From Gammaproteobacteria bacterium 13_2_20CM_66_19 (GTDB lineage Bacteria > Pseudomonadota > Gammaproteobacteria > Steroidobacterales > Steroidobacteraceae): a DNA stretch of 50,364 nt. Below are positions 24,665 to 38,889 of the stretch, one piece after another (position 1 is the stretch's first letter; each line of letters begins with the position of its first letter). The stretch is taken from NCBI GenBank assembly GCA_001914695.1, contig MNCZ01000117.1:1-50364 (forward strand). The letters are read 5' to 3'. The notes under the pieces are model-generated. The model was not told the DNA's origin and made no database searches. It was given only the letters and a program-made list of their open reading frames with translations. The translations under genes and the position numbers were made by a program.

Positions 24665-25933
24665 CTCGGTGCGAACCATGAGGTTGTGAAGGCGCGCGAG
24701 CGGCACGCGCTCGCCGGAACAGGCGCGTGCGTACCAGTCCTTCAACTGCTGCACTTCCGCGCGATTGAGCCGCGGGTGGTGCTCGAGCCACCCCCAGGGC
24801 GGACCAGCGCCCGGCGAGGCGCGGCGGGAGCCCGCGGCGAGCCGGCGGAAGAAGTGCTCGAACATGCGCCGCGCGGCGGCTGCAGGACGCAGCACCCGGG
24901 CGAGAAATCCGCCGGTGGCGCGAACCAGCTCCGCCTCGCGCGGCGCCGGCACGCGAGTCTCCGGCAGCTTCAGCCGGGTGCCTCCCAGTATCCACACGAG
25001 CCACACCGCCGCCAGCACGCCGATCGTGCGGTAGAGGCGCGGATCGTTGTAGAACTTGGCCGGGTCGTACGCCGCCGCGAGTCCTTGATGCTCGTCATCG
25101 AAGAGCACCGCGCCCCCCGGGCGCACCGCGGAGCCCACGATGTTCGCCAGGAGCCGCGCGTTGTCCGCCTGCCCGAGCGAGCGGTTGCTGAAGAGCGAGC
25201 CGAAGCCGCTGGCGATGAGCGTCCCCTCGCCGAGGAGACGCGTCCACAGTACCCCCTCGCCGGTCTCCGCCTGATGCGCGAGCGACAGCACGAACCCGTC
25301 GCGCGGCAGCCGCACCGACCAGGGCTGCGCAGCGTAATCCGACCACGCGAGGACGCGGCTCACGCCGCGGAGATAGGGGTGCGGCCGGTTGGGAACGAGC
25401 GTCCCGGGCTGCGGCTTCGCGAGCTCGCGCGAGGCCTCGATGAGGCGCGCGGCGGCCGCCTCCGGGCTCTCGGGCTCGTGCGGGCCCCCGCCGGTGTGCG
25501 CGGGCTCGAAGTCGAGCCCCGTGAGCCGCTGTAAATCGTTATGGACGCTGAGTCCGCCCTGACTCCAGTCGGGCCGATCCGAGAGCGCGGCCAGCGCCAG
25601 CAGCGTGTTGCCCGCCCTGATCCACTCATCGAGCGCGCGCGACTCCTGCGCCTGCCAGGGCGTGGCCACGGGGAGCGTCACGATCAGGAGATTCCCGTCG
25701 CGAGCGAGGTCGCGCCGTTTGGCCACCGCATCGAATCGCTCGCGGAGCGAGACGGTCCGAACGCCCTCCGCGGCGAGCCAGGTCCACGCCCCGAGCAGCC
25801 CGTTGCCGCGGTGCTCGATGGTCGTCGGAAGCGCGACGCTCCGCGAGCCCGCCGCCGGATGGCGCACGAAGAGCGCGGCGGCGAGGAGCAGCGCACCGAC
25901 CGCGCACGCGAGCGTGATCAGCCGCTCACGCAT
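24647..25933 (-). CDS. DUF4350 membrane protein
   Basis: The 428-residue protein has one N-terminal membrane helix (MRERLITLACAVGALLLAAALF), a large domain with NGLLGAWTWLAAEGV and RAGNTLLALAAL that resembles a glutamine-amidotransferase-like fold typical of DUF4350, a second helix near residue 305 (TIGVLAAVWLVWILGG), and a soluble tail. It accompanies MoxR and DUF4129 genes in many proteobacteria; the function is unknown. The start overlaps the DUF4129 stop by eight bases (ATGCGTGA). Confidence 0.83.
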   Translation of the reverse strand: MRERLITLACAVGALLLAAALFVRHPAAGSRSVALPTTIEHRGNGLLGAWTWLAAEGVRTVSLRERFDAVAKRRDLARDGNLLIVTLPVATPWQAQESRALDEWIRAGNTLLALAALSDRPDWSQGGLSVHNDLQRLTGLDFEPAHTGGGPHEPESPEAAAARLIEASRELAKPQPGTLVPNRPHPYLRGVSRVLAWSDYAAQPWSVRLPRDGFVLSLAHQAETGEGVLWTRLLGEGTLIASGFGSLFSNRSLGQADNARLLANIVGSAVRPGGAVLFDDEHQGLAAAYDPAKFYNDPRLYRTIGVLAAVWLVWILGGTRLKLPETRVPAPREAELVRATGGFLARVLRPAAAARRMFEHFFRRLAAGSRRASPGAGPPWGWLEHHPRLNRAEVQQLKDWYARACSGERVPLARLHNLMVRTERQLDI

Positions 25934-26882
25934 GCGCACGGCCCGCTTCCTGCCGCTCCCGCGCCGGCGCCTCAAGCGCCGCGAGGAGCTCCCGTCCGCG
26001 CGCGATCGCCGCCGCGAGTGTGCTCGAGCTCTCCTGCTGGTCCCCGAAGCGCACCCGCTCGCAGGTCGTGGCCAGCTCCCGCAAGCGCTCGCGATCCGAC
26101 TCCCCGGGCAGCCGTGCAGCGCGCGTCAGCTCGTGCACCGTGAGCGAGCGCGCCGGCGGCAGCCGCTCCTGCGCGGCGAGCCGCCGGGCGATGAGCTCGA
26201 GCAGGAGCGCGGGCTGCTCGAGGGGGCTCACCCGCTCGAGGTCTTCGAGCGTGAGCGCTCCCGCCCCCGCGGCGGGGGTGCGGGCGCGCCCGTGCGCACG
26301 CTCGCGGGCCTTGAGCACTCCCGCGACGCGCAGCTCGTTGATGACCACGACGACGGCGAGTGCGATGACGAGGAGCATTGCGCCCCAGCCGACCGCCTCG
26401 AGCGCCACGTCCGACAGGCGCGCGTCCCCGATGAGGCGGCGCCACCAGGACTCGCCCGCGCGCTCCGGCCGCGGCGCAAGCACCTCGCGCAGCCACTGCT
26501 TGAGGCGTGTCCACCAGCCTGCGCGCGGCTGGTCGCTCTGGGTGACCTTCGCGAGCACCGCGGCGACGTGCTCGACGCTCGGCGCCGCCCGCGCGGCGGT
26601 CGCCGCCGGCTCGCGTGTCAGGAGCGCCCGCAGCTCCGTGAGGCCGTCGGCGGAGAGGAGATTCCCGGTCTGGTTCCAGTCGCGCGGCAGCCAGGCGGCG
26701 TACTGACTCTGCACGAGTGTCGGGGTGAGATCCGGACAGCGCGCGGCGATCCGCTGATAGCCGACATCGAGGCCGGGGTCGAGCTCGCGCAGGCAGCCAT
26801 CGATCGCGTCGAGCGCATCGTGCGCCCCCGCAGTGGGCCACCCGGCGGCCGCGAGGAGAAGCGCCAGGAGCCAGCGGCTCAT
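25926..26882 (-). CDS. DUF4129-type membrane protein
   Basis: The 318-residue protein has a signal peptide (MSRWLLALLLAAAGWPTAGA), an extracytoplasmic helical region, one membrane helix near residue 175 (MLLVIALAVVVVINEL), and a C-terminal cytosolic DUF4129-like region with LTVHELTRAARLPGESDRERLRELATTCERVRFG. DUF4129 proteins occur in MoxR/DUF58 clusters and in some cell-envelope transglutaminase clusters. It ends inside the DUF4350 start and begins three bases after the upstream membrane protein. Confidence 0.8.
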   Translation of the reverse strand: MSRWLLALLLAAAGWPTAGAHDALDAIDGCLRELDPGLDVGYQRIAARCPDLTPTLVQSQYAAWLPRDWNQTGNLLSADGLTELRALLTREPAATAARAAPSVEHVAAVLAKVTQSDQPRAGWWTRLKQWLREVLAPRPERAGESWWRRLIGDARLSDVALEAVGWGAMLLVIALAVVVVINELRVAGVLKARERAHGRARTPAAGAGALTLEDLERVSPLEQPALLLELIARRLAAQERLPPARSLTVHELTRAARLPGESDRERLRELATTCERVRFGDQQESSSTLAAAIARGRELLAALEAPARERQEAGRAHA

Positions 26883-26885
26883 GAG

Positions 26886-27722
26886 CTATGAGGCGGCGGG
26901 CGACGAGAGGCGCTGCGCGAGATCGGCGCCCTCCTTGCGCACTGACAGATCACCCAGCACCGCGAGCGCCAGCGCCCAGAAGAACGGTGTGCCGACCGCA
27001 CTCAGGATGACTACGAAGACGGTGGTCGCGGCCGTGATCACGGCAATGTCGCCGTGCGCGAGCAGCACCGACACGAGACCCGCGAGCAGGCCCGACACCA
27101 GGTACAGAACCATCAGCAGCACGAAGGCGACGGTGTAGATCGATGTCAGCCGCCAGAAGCTGCCGGAGGTCAGGCGGAAGCTGTGAACCAGGCTTGCGAG
27201 CGGTCCCCTGCCCGTCACGAGCAGCACCGCGCCGCCGCAGGACAGCGCCACCACCAGGTAACACGCCGGAATCGCGAGCACCAGCGCCGTTGCGAGCCGC
27301 GCCGTGCCCTGTAGCGCCAGCGTTGGCAGGAACCAGACCGCGACGGCGCACCCCGTGAGGATCCAGAGCAGCGCCATCGCGGGAACGCGCCGTACCGCGG
27401 TCGAGAGCTCGCTGCTCGTCTCCGCCGGGTGACCCGTCGAGAGCGCGTACTGGCGCAGCAGCACGGCGCTCCACAGGACGATGGCGATCACATAACCGAG
27501 GATGTACAGCGTCACCCACACCGGATCGCGAAAGCCGGCGAGACCCTGCAGCATGTTGCGGCCGCTCACCAGGTAATAGATGTTAGGCAGCTGGCCGGCG
27601 ATCACCGCGGCGATCGCGTACGGCAGGCACTGCACCAGCGTCGCGCGAAAGATCCGGAACGCCGAGTCCAGGATCTCGCCCACGGACTGGGGGCGCGGTG
27701 GGGGGTAGAGCGTGTTTGCCAT
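26886..27722 (-). CDS. Hypothetical six-helix membrane protein of the MoxR cluster
   Basis: The 278-residue protein starts MANTLYPPPRPQSVGEILDSAFRIFR, a start common to polytopic proteins of the glycerophosphodiester phosphodiesterase membrane-domain / DUF975 type. About six membrane segments follow. No catalytic motif is visible. It is first in the minus-strand operon with DUF4129, DUF4350, moxR and DUF58, and is divergent from prmC across 65 bases. Function is unknown. Confidence 0.75.
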   Translation of the reverse strand: MANTLYPPPRPQSVGEILDSAFRIFRATLVQCLPYAIAAVIAGQLPNIYYLVSGRNMLQGLAGFRDPVWVTLYILGYVIAIVLWSAVLLRQYALSTGHPAETSSELSTAVRRVPAMALLWILTGCAVAVWFLPTLALQGTARLATALVLAIPACYLVVALSCGGAVLLVTGRGPLASLVHSFRLTSGSFWRLTSIYTVAFVLLMVLYLVSGLLAGLVSVLLAHGDIAVITAATTVFVVILSAVGTPFFWALALAVLGDLSVRKEGADLAQRLSSPAAS

Positions 27723-27778
27723 ACTTTATCTCGCCCCGTTGTTGCCTAGGGGCGGCATCTTAGCGGGATGAGCCCGAA

Positions 27779-27802
27779 GTTGCGTGTATGGTTGCGTGTA
27801 TG
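27779..27802 (+). repeat. 12-bp tandem repeat carrying two prmC start codons
   Basis: GTTGCGTGTATG occurs twice in perfect tandem (27779-27790 and 27791-27802). Each unit ends in ATG, and the two ATGs are in frame with each other and with prmC. The unit also replaces any clear Shine-Dalgarno sequence. Confidence 0.9.
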
Positions 27803-28663
27803 ACGGCGAATTTGACGGTCGCGGGGCTGCTCGAGGAGGCTGCGGAGCGGCTGCGCGCCTCGATCGCCGCCCGGGAGCCCTCCGCCACCCCGGAGCTGGA
27901 TGCGCAGCTGCTGCTCGCGCACGTTCTCGCGGTGCCGCGCACGCGCCTCAAGTCCCATCCGGAGGAGCGCCCGCATCCCTCGCGGATCGAAGAGTACCGG
28001 CGGCTTCTCGCACGACACGCCGCCGGCGAGCCCGTCGCTTATCTCACCGGCTACCGGCACTTCTGGTCGCTGCGCCTCGCGGTCACCCCGGCGGTGCTGA
28101 TCCCGAGACCGGAGACGGAGCTCCTGGTGGAGCGCGCCCTGGCACTGCATCCGGCGACCGAGGGGCGCGTCGCGGATCTCGGCACCGGTTCGGGCGCCCT
28201 CGCGCTCGCGCTCGCGAGCGAGCGCCCCGGCTGGCGGTTGATCGCGACCGATGTGTCGGAGGAGGCGCTCGCCGTGGCGCGCGCCAACGCCACATCGCTC
28301 GCGCTTGCCGGGGTCGAGTTCCGCCGCGGCGACTGGTATGAGCCGCTCGCGGGCGAGCGCTTCGATCTCATCGTCAGCAACCCGCCCTACGTCGCCGCGG
28401 ACGATCCGGCCATGACGGCGCCAGCTCTGGCCCATGAGCCGCGGGCGGCGCTCACTCCCGGCCTGGAAGCGCTCGCGAGCCTCCGCGAGATCGTGCGCGG
28501 GGCGCCCGCGCACCTCGCGCGCGCGGGGTGGCTGCTCCTCGAGCACGGTGCGACGCAGGGCACGGATGTGAGAGAGGCGCTTGTCCTCGCCGGCTTCCGT
28601 TATGTACGCTCGCACCCCGATCTCGCCGGCCACGAGCGCGTGACGGAAGGACAAGCTTCATGA
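27800..28663 (+). CDS. prmC: Peptide chain release factor N5-glutamine methyltransferase
   Basis: The protein of about 287 residues methylates the GGQ glutamine of release factors. It has the N-terminal helical RF-binding domain, [27 protein letters not shown], the SAM motif [15 protein letters not shown], and the catalytic NPPY ([12 protein letters not shown]). Its substrate gene prfA lies 8 kb away, with the MoxR block in between. The start could be the ATG at 27788 or at 27800, produced by a 12-base tandem repeat; the second is used here. The stop overlaps the next start as ATGA. Confidence 0.95.
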   Translation: MTANLTVAGLLEEAAERLRASIAAREPSATPELDAQLLLAHVLAVPRTRLKSHPEERPHPSRIEEYRRLLARHAAGEPVAYLTGYRHFWSLRLAVTPAVLIPRPETELLVERALALHPATEGRVADLGTGSGALALALASERPGWRLIATDVSEEALAVARANATSLALAGVEFRRGDWYEPLAGERFDLIVSNPPYVAADDPAMTAPALAHEPRAALTPGLEALASLREIVRGAPAHLARAGWLLLEHGATQGTDVREALVLAGFRYVRSHPDLAGHERVTEGQAS

Positions 28664-29160
28664 TCAGATTCGAGACTTCGCACGGCGCCTTCGTGGTGGA
28701 GCTGTTCCCGAAGGAAGCGCCCATCACGGTCGAGAACTTCCAGCGCTACGTCGACGACGGCCACTTCGACGGCACGATCTTTCATCGCATCGTGCCGGGC
28801 TTCGTCATCCAGGGCGGGGGATTCACCGCAGATTTCGTGAACAAGCGCACGCGCGCGCCGATCAGCAACGAAGCGCAGAACGGGCTGAAGAACCTCCGCG
28901 GCACGCTCTCCATGGCGCGCACCAGCGACATCAACAGCGCCACCTCGCAGTTCTTCGTGAACCTCGCGGACAACGCCTTCCTCGATCACGGCCCGCGCGA
29001 CTTCGGGTACGCGGTCTTTGGCCGCGTCACGGAGGGCATGGAGGTCATCGACAAGATCGCGCGTGTGAGCACCGGACAGCGCAAGGGCTATCAGGATGCG
29101 CCGCTCGAGGACGTCGTGATCGTGTCCGCCCGCCGAGTGTCCCCGGCTACCCAGGGCTAG
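28660..29160 (+). CDS. ppiB: Peptidyl-prolyl cis-trans isomerase, cyclophilin type (PpiB-like)
   Basis: The 166-residue cyclophilin has no signal peptide, so it should be cytoplasmic. It shows the catalytic pattern [15 protein letters not shown] with the key Arg, then [25 protein letters not shown] and [17 protein letters not shown]. It speeds proline isomerisation during folding. It overlaps prmC by four bases and is followed one base later by mtgA. Confidence 0.93.
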   Translation: MIRFETSHGAFVVELFPKEAPITVENFQRYVDDGHFDGTIFHRIVPGFVIQGGGFTADFVNKRTRAPISNEAQNGLKNLRGTLSMARTSDINSATSQFFVNLADNAFLDHGPRDFGYAVFGRVTEGMEVIDKIARVSTGQRKGYQDAPLEDVVIVSARRVSPATQG

Positions 29161-29161
29161 G

Positions 29162-29908
29162 GTGGCCCCGTTGCCGCAGCGCGGCAGGGTCGCCGTACGG
29201 CTGCTGAAGTGGTTCCTGGTCGTGCTCCTCGCGTGGCTGCTCCTCACCGCCACACCCGTGCTGCTGCTGCGCTGGCTCCGTCCCCTCACCAGCGCCGTCA
29301 TGCTGGAGGCGGCAGCGCAGGCCTGGGCCGCACAGGATCACGGCTATCGCACCGACTTCGAGTGGGTGAGCCTCGAGCAGATCTCGCCGCACGCGGCGAT
29401 TGCGGTGATAGCCTCCGAGGATCAGCTGTTCCCGTTCCACGCCGGCTTCGACTTCGATTCGATCCGCGAGGCGGTGCGCGAGAGCGAGCGCGGCAGGCGG
29501 CTGCGTGGCGCGAGCACCATCTCTCAGCAGGTGGCGAAGAACCTGTTCCTGTGGAGCAGGCACAGCTTGGTGCGCAAGGGCCTGGAGGCCTACTTCACCG
29601 TGCTGATCGAGGCGCTGTGGCCCAAGGAGCGGATTCTCGAGATGTATCTGAACGTTGCGCAGTTCGGCAACGGCGTCTACGGGGTGCAGGCCGCCGCCGA
29701 GCGCTTCTGGCACAAACCCGCTCGTCGCCTCACCTCCGCGGACGCGGCGCTGCTCGCCGCCGTGCTGCCGAACCCGTTACGGCTGCATGCCGACCGGCCG
29801 TCCCGGTACGTGCTCTCGCGCCGCGACTGGATCCTCGATCAGATGCGCATGCTGGGCGGCCCGGAGTACCTCAGGGCGCTGGAGAGCGAGCGGGCGTCGG
29901 CGCGTTGA
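29162..29908 (+). CDS. mtgA: Monofunctional biosynthetic peptidoglycan transglycosylase
   Basis: The 248-residue protein has one N-terminal membrane helix (residues 14-37) and a GT51 domain. The catalytic Glu region is AVIASEDQLFPFHAGFD, followed by GASTISQQVAKNLFLW, KERILEMYLNVAQFGNGVYGVQAAAERFW and ADAALLAAVLPNP. It polymerises lipid II into glycan strands on the periplasmic side and has no transpeptidase domain. The start is a GTG one base after the ppiB stop. Confidence 0.95.
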   Translation: MAPLPQRGRVAVRLLKWFLVVLLAWLLLTATPVLLLRWLRPLTSAVMLEAAAQAWAAQDHGYRTDFEWVSLEQISPHAAIAVIASEDQLFPFHAGFDFDSIREAVRESERGRRLRGASTISQQVAKNLFLWSRHSLVRKGLEAYFTVLIEALWPKERILEMYLNVAQFGNGVYGVQAAAERFWHKPARRLTSADAALLAAVLPNPLRLHADRPSRYVLSRRDWILDQMRMLGGPEYLRALESERASAR

Positions 29909-30015
29909 CGGCGGGGCGCGGGGCGGGGTCGGGATTTGCCCCGGGATGCGCCTTATAGCGTGCGTCCCCTTTCAGGACGATGTCACGCACCATTTTCCTG
30001 CGGTAGCATCGGGGC

Positions 30016-30599
30016 ATGGAGCGCGAACTCACTGTAGCGGACTGGCGCGGCTACGCCCAGGGACAGTTCCCCGAGAGCGCCTGGAGCGTGGACGGCGACG
30101 TGCTGCGCGCCGTGGCGGCGGGCCCCAGGATCGACCTGATCAGCCGCGAGCGCTTTCGCGACTTCGTGCTGTCCTTCGACTGGCGGCTGCCGCGCGGCGG
30201 CAACTCCGGAGTCGCGTACCGCGTGAACGAGGAGACCGGCCCCGCCTTCCAAACGGGCCCCTCGATGCAGCTCCTCGATGACGAGCACCACCAGGACGGC
30301 GCGGACGCGCTCACGTCTTGCGGAGCGCTCGGCGGGCTCATGGCGCCCTGGCACGATCAGCGCCGCAGCGCCAATGCCTACCACGGCTCGCGCATCGTCG
30401 TGAACGGGAGCCTGGTCGAGTACTGGATCGACGATCGCCAGGTACTCGGCTGCGACCTCGCGAGCGACGAGGTGCGCGAGCGCATCGCGCGCAGTCGCTT
30501 CCGCGACTTCCCGCAGTTCGGGCGGCTGCGCGAGGGGCATATCGTCCTCCTGCACCGGGGGACTGAGGCCTGGTTCCGCAGGCTCCGGATCGAGGTGCT

Positions 30600-30612
<13 letters not shown>
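30016..30612 (+). CDS. DUF1080 (3-keto-disaccharide hydrolase-like, LamG fold) protein
   Basis: The 198-residue protein matches the DUF1080 jelly-roll pattern: [35 protein letters not shown], then [26 protein letters not shown]-like [23 protein letters not shown], and [18 protein letters not shown]. Some DUF1080 members cleave 3-keto sugars; others are only binding modules. No signal peptide is visible, which is unusual because many members are exported. Its end overlaps the end of metH by 13 bases on the opposite strand. Confidence 0.85.
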
Positions 30613-36303
<5,691 letters not shown>

Positions 36304-36310
36304 GTTGATG

Positions 36311-36351
36311 ATTGTACAATTCTTTAATTACAACCCAAAGAACGGGTTGTA
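36311..36351. promoter_or_regulatory. Candidate promoter and operator of the arsR-metF-metH operon
   Basis: Upstream of the regulator ATG (36303) lie two symmetric elements in a locally A/T-rich stretch. One is the perfect palindrome ATTGTACAAT (36311-36320), and the other the inverted repeat TACAACCC-N7-GGGTTGTA (36329-36351). On the minus strand TACAAT at 36311-36316 is a good -10, and a TTGGGT lies 16 bases upstream inside the larger repeat. A repressor on either element would block the promoter. The transcript would start only a few bases before the ATG. Confidence 0.55.
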
Positions 36352-36418
36352 GGTTAATCGGAAGGGCCTGGAGAACCAGATTGTCTTACTGGTGACGCAG
36401 CAGCGACTAAATTAGCCC

Positions 36419-37342
36419 CTAGTGAACCGCTTCTGAGCCGCCGGTCGAGGAATCAGGCGCAAACAGCGCTTCTACGTCTACGGCCTCGAAGCGATAGGGC
36501 CGGTGGCAGAACTCGCAGGTCACGGTCACGGCGCCCTGCTCCTCGAGCACCCCGCGCACCTCCTCGGGCCCGAGCGCCCGAAGGAGGCCTGCCACGCGAC
36601 CCTGACTGCAGCGGCACTCGAAACGCACCGGCGAGCCTCGGAACAGTCGCACGTCCTGGTCGGCGAAGCCCTGCCCGAGCAGCTCTTCCACCGGGCACCG
36701 GAGCAGCTGCGCCACGCTGAGGCGCTCGATCCCCCGCTGCGCGCCTTCCCAGGCGGCCGCAACTTCCTCGAAGTCCCCCTCGGCTCCGGCTCCCGGGAGC
36801 TTCTGCACGAGCATTCCGGCACCGCCCGCCTCGTCCGCCGCGAGGAGCACCCGCGTCGGGAGTTGCTCGGAGGAGGCGAAGTACGCCTCGAGTGATTCGG
36901 CGAGCGAGGCCCCGGAGAGGGGCACGACGCCCTGATAGCGCATGCTCCGCTCCTCGGCTTCCACGGTCACCGTGATGCGGCCGTCGCTGCCGACCAGACT
37001 CCGGAAGACCGCGCCACCGGCGACTTCGGTGAACTCACCGCGCACGGCTCCCCGGTCGACGCGCGCCACAGCCCGCACGCGAAAGTCGTGCGTACACTGC
37101 GCGACCAGGAGCTTCAGTGCGCCGTTTCCCTCGAGCTGGAACGTCAGCGTGCCGCGGAACTTCAGCGTCGCGGCGAGCAGCACGGATGCGACGACGGCCT
37201 CGCCCAGGAGTCCGGTCACCTCGGGAGGATAGGTCGAGTGGGCGCGCAGCTCGCGCCAGGCAGACCCAAGGCGCGCCCAGTGCCCGCGCACGGGCCGATT
37301 CTCGAAGATGAAGCGACGTACCCGGTCGCCGTCTGAATTCAT
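36419..37342 (-). CDS. hslO: Redox-regulated chaperone Hsp33
   Basis: The 307-residue cytosolic holdase becomes active under oxidative stress. The N-terminal chaperone domain shows RFIFENRPVRGHWARL and LLGEAVVASVLLAATLKFRG. The C-terminal zinc switch has C-R-C (FECRCSQG) and C-E-F-C (TCEFCHRPYRF), the four conserved Cys. Two ATGs are possible (37354 and 37342); the second gives the usual N terminus, and neither has a clear ribosome site. It lies between gatB and the methionine operon. Confidence 0.95.
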   Translation of the reverse strand: MNSDGDRVRRFIFENRPVRGHWARLGSAWRELRAHSTYPPEVTGLLGEAVVASVLLAATLKFRGTLTFQLEGNGALKLLVAQCTHDFRVRAVARVDRGAVRGEFTEVAGGAVFRSLVGSDGRITVTVEAEERSMRYQGVVPLSGASLAESLEAYFASSEQLPTRVLLAADEAGGAGMLVQKLPGAGAEGDFEEVAAAWEGAQRGIERLSVAQLLRCPVEELLGQGFADQDVRLFRGSPVRFECRCSQGRVAGLLRALGPEEVRGVLEEQGAVTVTCEFCHRPYRFEAVDVEALFAPDSSTGGSEAVH

Positions 37343-37449
37343 TGGCAGAGTCATCCCGTCACAGTGGGGCAGCGGATCGGGCAACTCAACCCCGCCCTGC
37401 CGTCGCGAGCGCGGCCGGCCACGCCTCGAGGGCACGCTCCGGCGGACCC

Positions 37450-38889
37450 TCAGCCGCCGAGCTTCTTCTTCAGCAGTTCGTTCAGCTGGGCCGGATTCGC
37501 TTTGCCGCCGGTCGCCTTCATCACCTGGCCGACGAAGAAGCCGAAGAGCTTGTCCTTCCCCGCGCGGTAGTCGGCGAGCTGAGCGGGATTCTTCCCCATC
37601 ACCTCGTCGATCACGCGCTCGATCGCGGAGCTGTCGGTGATTTGCCTGAGGCCCTGCGCGTCGATGACCTCATCGGCGCTCCGTCCGCCGGACCACATCG
37701 CTTCGAAGACTTCCTTGGCGATCTTGCCGGAGATGGTCTGATCGGCGATGCGCTCGAGGAGTCCGGCCAGGCGCGCCGCCGGCAGCCGCCCGGAGCCGAC
37801 CTCGAGGTTCTCGCGGTTGAGCGCCGCAGCGAGCTCTCCCATGACCCAGTTGGCCGCGAGTTTCGGCTCGCCCTCGAGCTCACGCACTACTTCCTCGTAA
37901 TACGCAGCGAGCTCGCGGCTGGCGGTGAGCACGCCCGCGTCGTAGGGCGACAGCCCGTACCCGGAGGCGAAGCGCGCGGCCTTCTGGTCCGGCAGCTCGG
38001 GCAAGGTGGTGCGCACCTCCTCGATGAACGCGTCCGAGAGCACGAGCGGCAGCAGGTCCGGATCCGGGAAGTAGCGGTAATCGTTCGCCTCCTCCTTCGA
38101 GCGCATCGGGCGTGTCTCGCCCTTGTCCGGATCGTAGAGGCGGGTCTCCTGCACCACCTGCCCGCCGGACTCGAGGATGTCGATCTGACGCGACACCTCG
38201 TAGTTGATGGCGCGCTCGACGAAGCGGAAGGAGTTGAGGTTCTTGATCTCGGCGCGCGTCCCGAGCTTCTGCGCCCCGGCGCGGCGCACCGAGACGTTGG
38301 CGTCGCAGCGGAACGAGCCCTCCTGCATGTTGCCGTCGCAGATCTCCAGGTAGCGCACCAGGGTGTGCACCTTCTTCATGTAGGCGACCGCCTCCTTCGC
38401 CGAGCGCAGGTGCGGCTCGGAGACGATCTCGACCAGCGGCGTGCCGGCGCGGTTCAGGTCGATGCCCGTCACCCCCGGCAGCCCCTCGTGCAGACTCTTG
38501 CCGGCGTCTTCCTCGAGGTGCGCGCGCGTGATGCCGATGCGCTTGAGCGCACCGTCATCGAGAACGATGTCGACCGCCCCTTCGGCGACGATCGGCAGCT
38601 CGTATTGACTGATCTGGTAGCCCTTCGGCAGGTCCGGGTAGAAGTAATTCTTGCGCGCGAACACGGAACTGCGCGCAATGCGCGCGTTGATCGCGAGCCC
38701 GAGCTTCACCGCCATCCGCACCGCCTCGGCGTTCAGCACCGGCAGCACGCCCGGATAGCCGAGGTCGACGAGATTCGCCTGCGCGTTGGGGGGCGCCCCG
38801 TACGCGGTGGCGGAGCCCGAGAAGATCTTCGAGCGCGTCGCCAGCTGCGCGTGGATCTCGAGTCCGATGACCGTTTCCCACGCGCTCAT
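37450..38889 (-). CDS. gatB: Asp-tRNA(Asn)/Glu-tRNA(Gln) amidotransferase subunit B
   Basis: The 479-residue subunit activates misacylated tRNA before amidation. It begins [22 protein letters not shown] and has [29 protein letters not shown], the zinc-less cradle region with FRCDANVSV, and a C-terminal YqeY-like domain that ends [15 protein letters not shown]. The start overlaps the gatA stop as ATGA. With GatA and GatC it forms the GatCAB complex. Confidence 0.97.
   Translation of the reverse strand: MSAWETVIGLEIHAQLATRSKIFSGSATAYGAPPNAQANLVDLGYPGVLPVLNAEAVRMAVKLGLAINARIARSSVFARKNYFYPDLPKGYQISQYELPIVAEGAVDIVLDDGALKRIGITRAHLEEDAGKSLHEGLPGVTGIDLNRAGTPLVEIVSEPHLRSAKEAVAYMKKVHTLVRYLEICDGNMQEGSFRCDANVSVRRAGAQKLGTRAEIKNLNSFRFVERAINYEVSRQIDILESGGQVVQETRLYDPDKGETRPMRSKEEANDYRYFPDPDLLPLVLSDAFIEEVRTTLPELPDQKAARFASGYGLSPYDAGVLTASRELAAYYEEVVRELEGEPKLAANWVMGELAAALNRENLEVGSGRLPAARLAGLLERIADQTISGKIAKEVFEAMWSGGRSADEVIDAQGLRQITDSSAIERVIDEVMGKNPAQLADYRAGKDKLFGFFVGQVMKATGGKANPAQLNELLKKKLGG

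Noticed and set aside
24620-24670. Duplicated segment as a CRISPR-like or mobile-element repeat
   Set aside because: There are only two adjacent units with no spacer, at a gene junction. No CRISPR array or insertion-sequence inverted repeats were seen anywhere in the window.
36304-36419. SAM or SAH riboswitch ahead of the methionine operon
   Set aside because: The gap is only 115 bases, no conserved riboswitch core was recognised, and the predicted transcript start leaves almost no leader.
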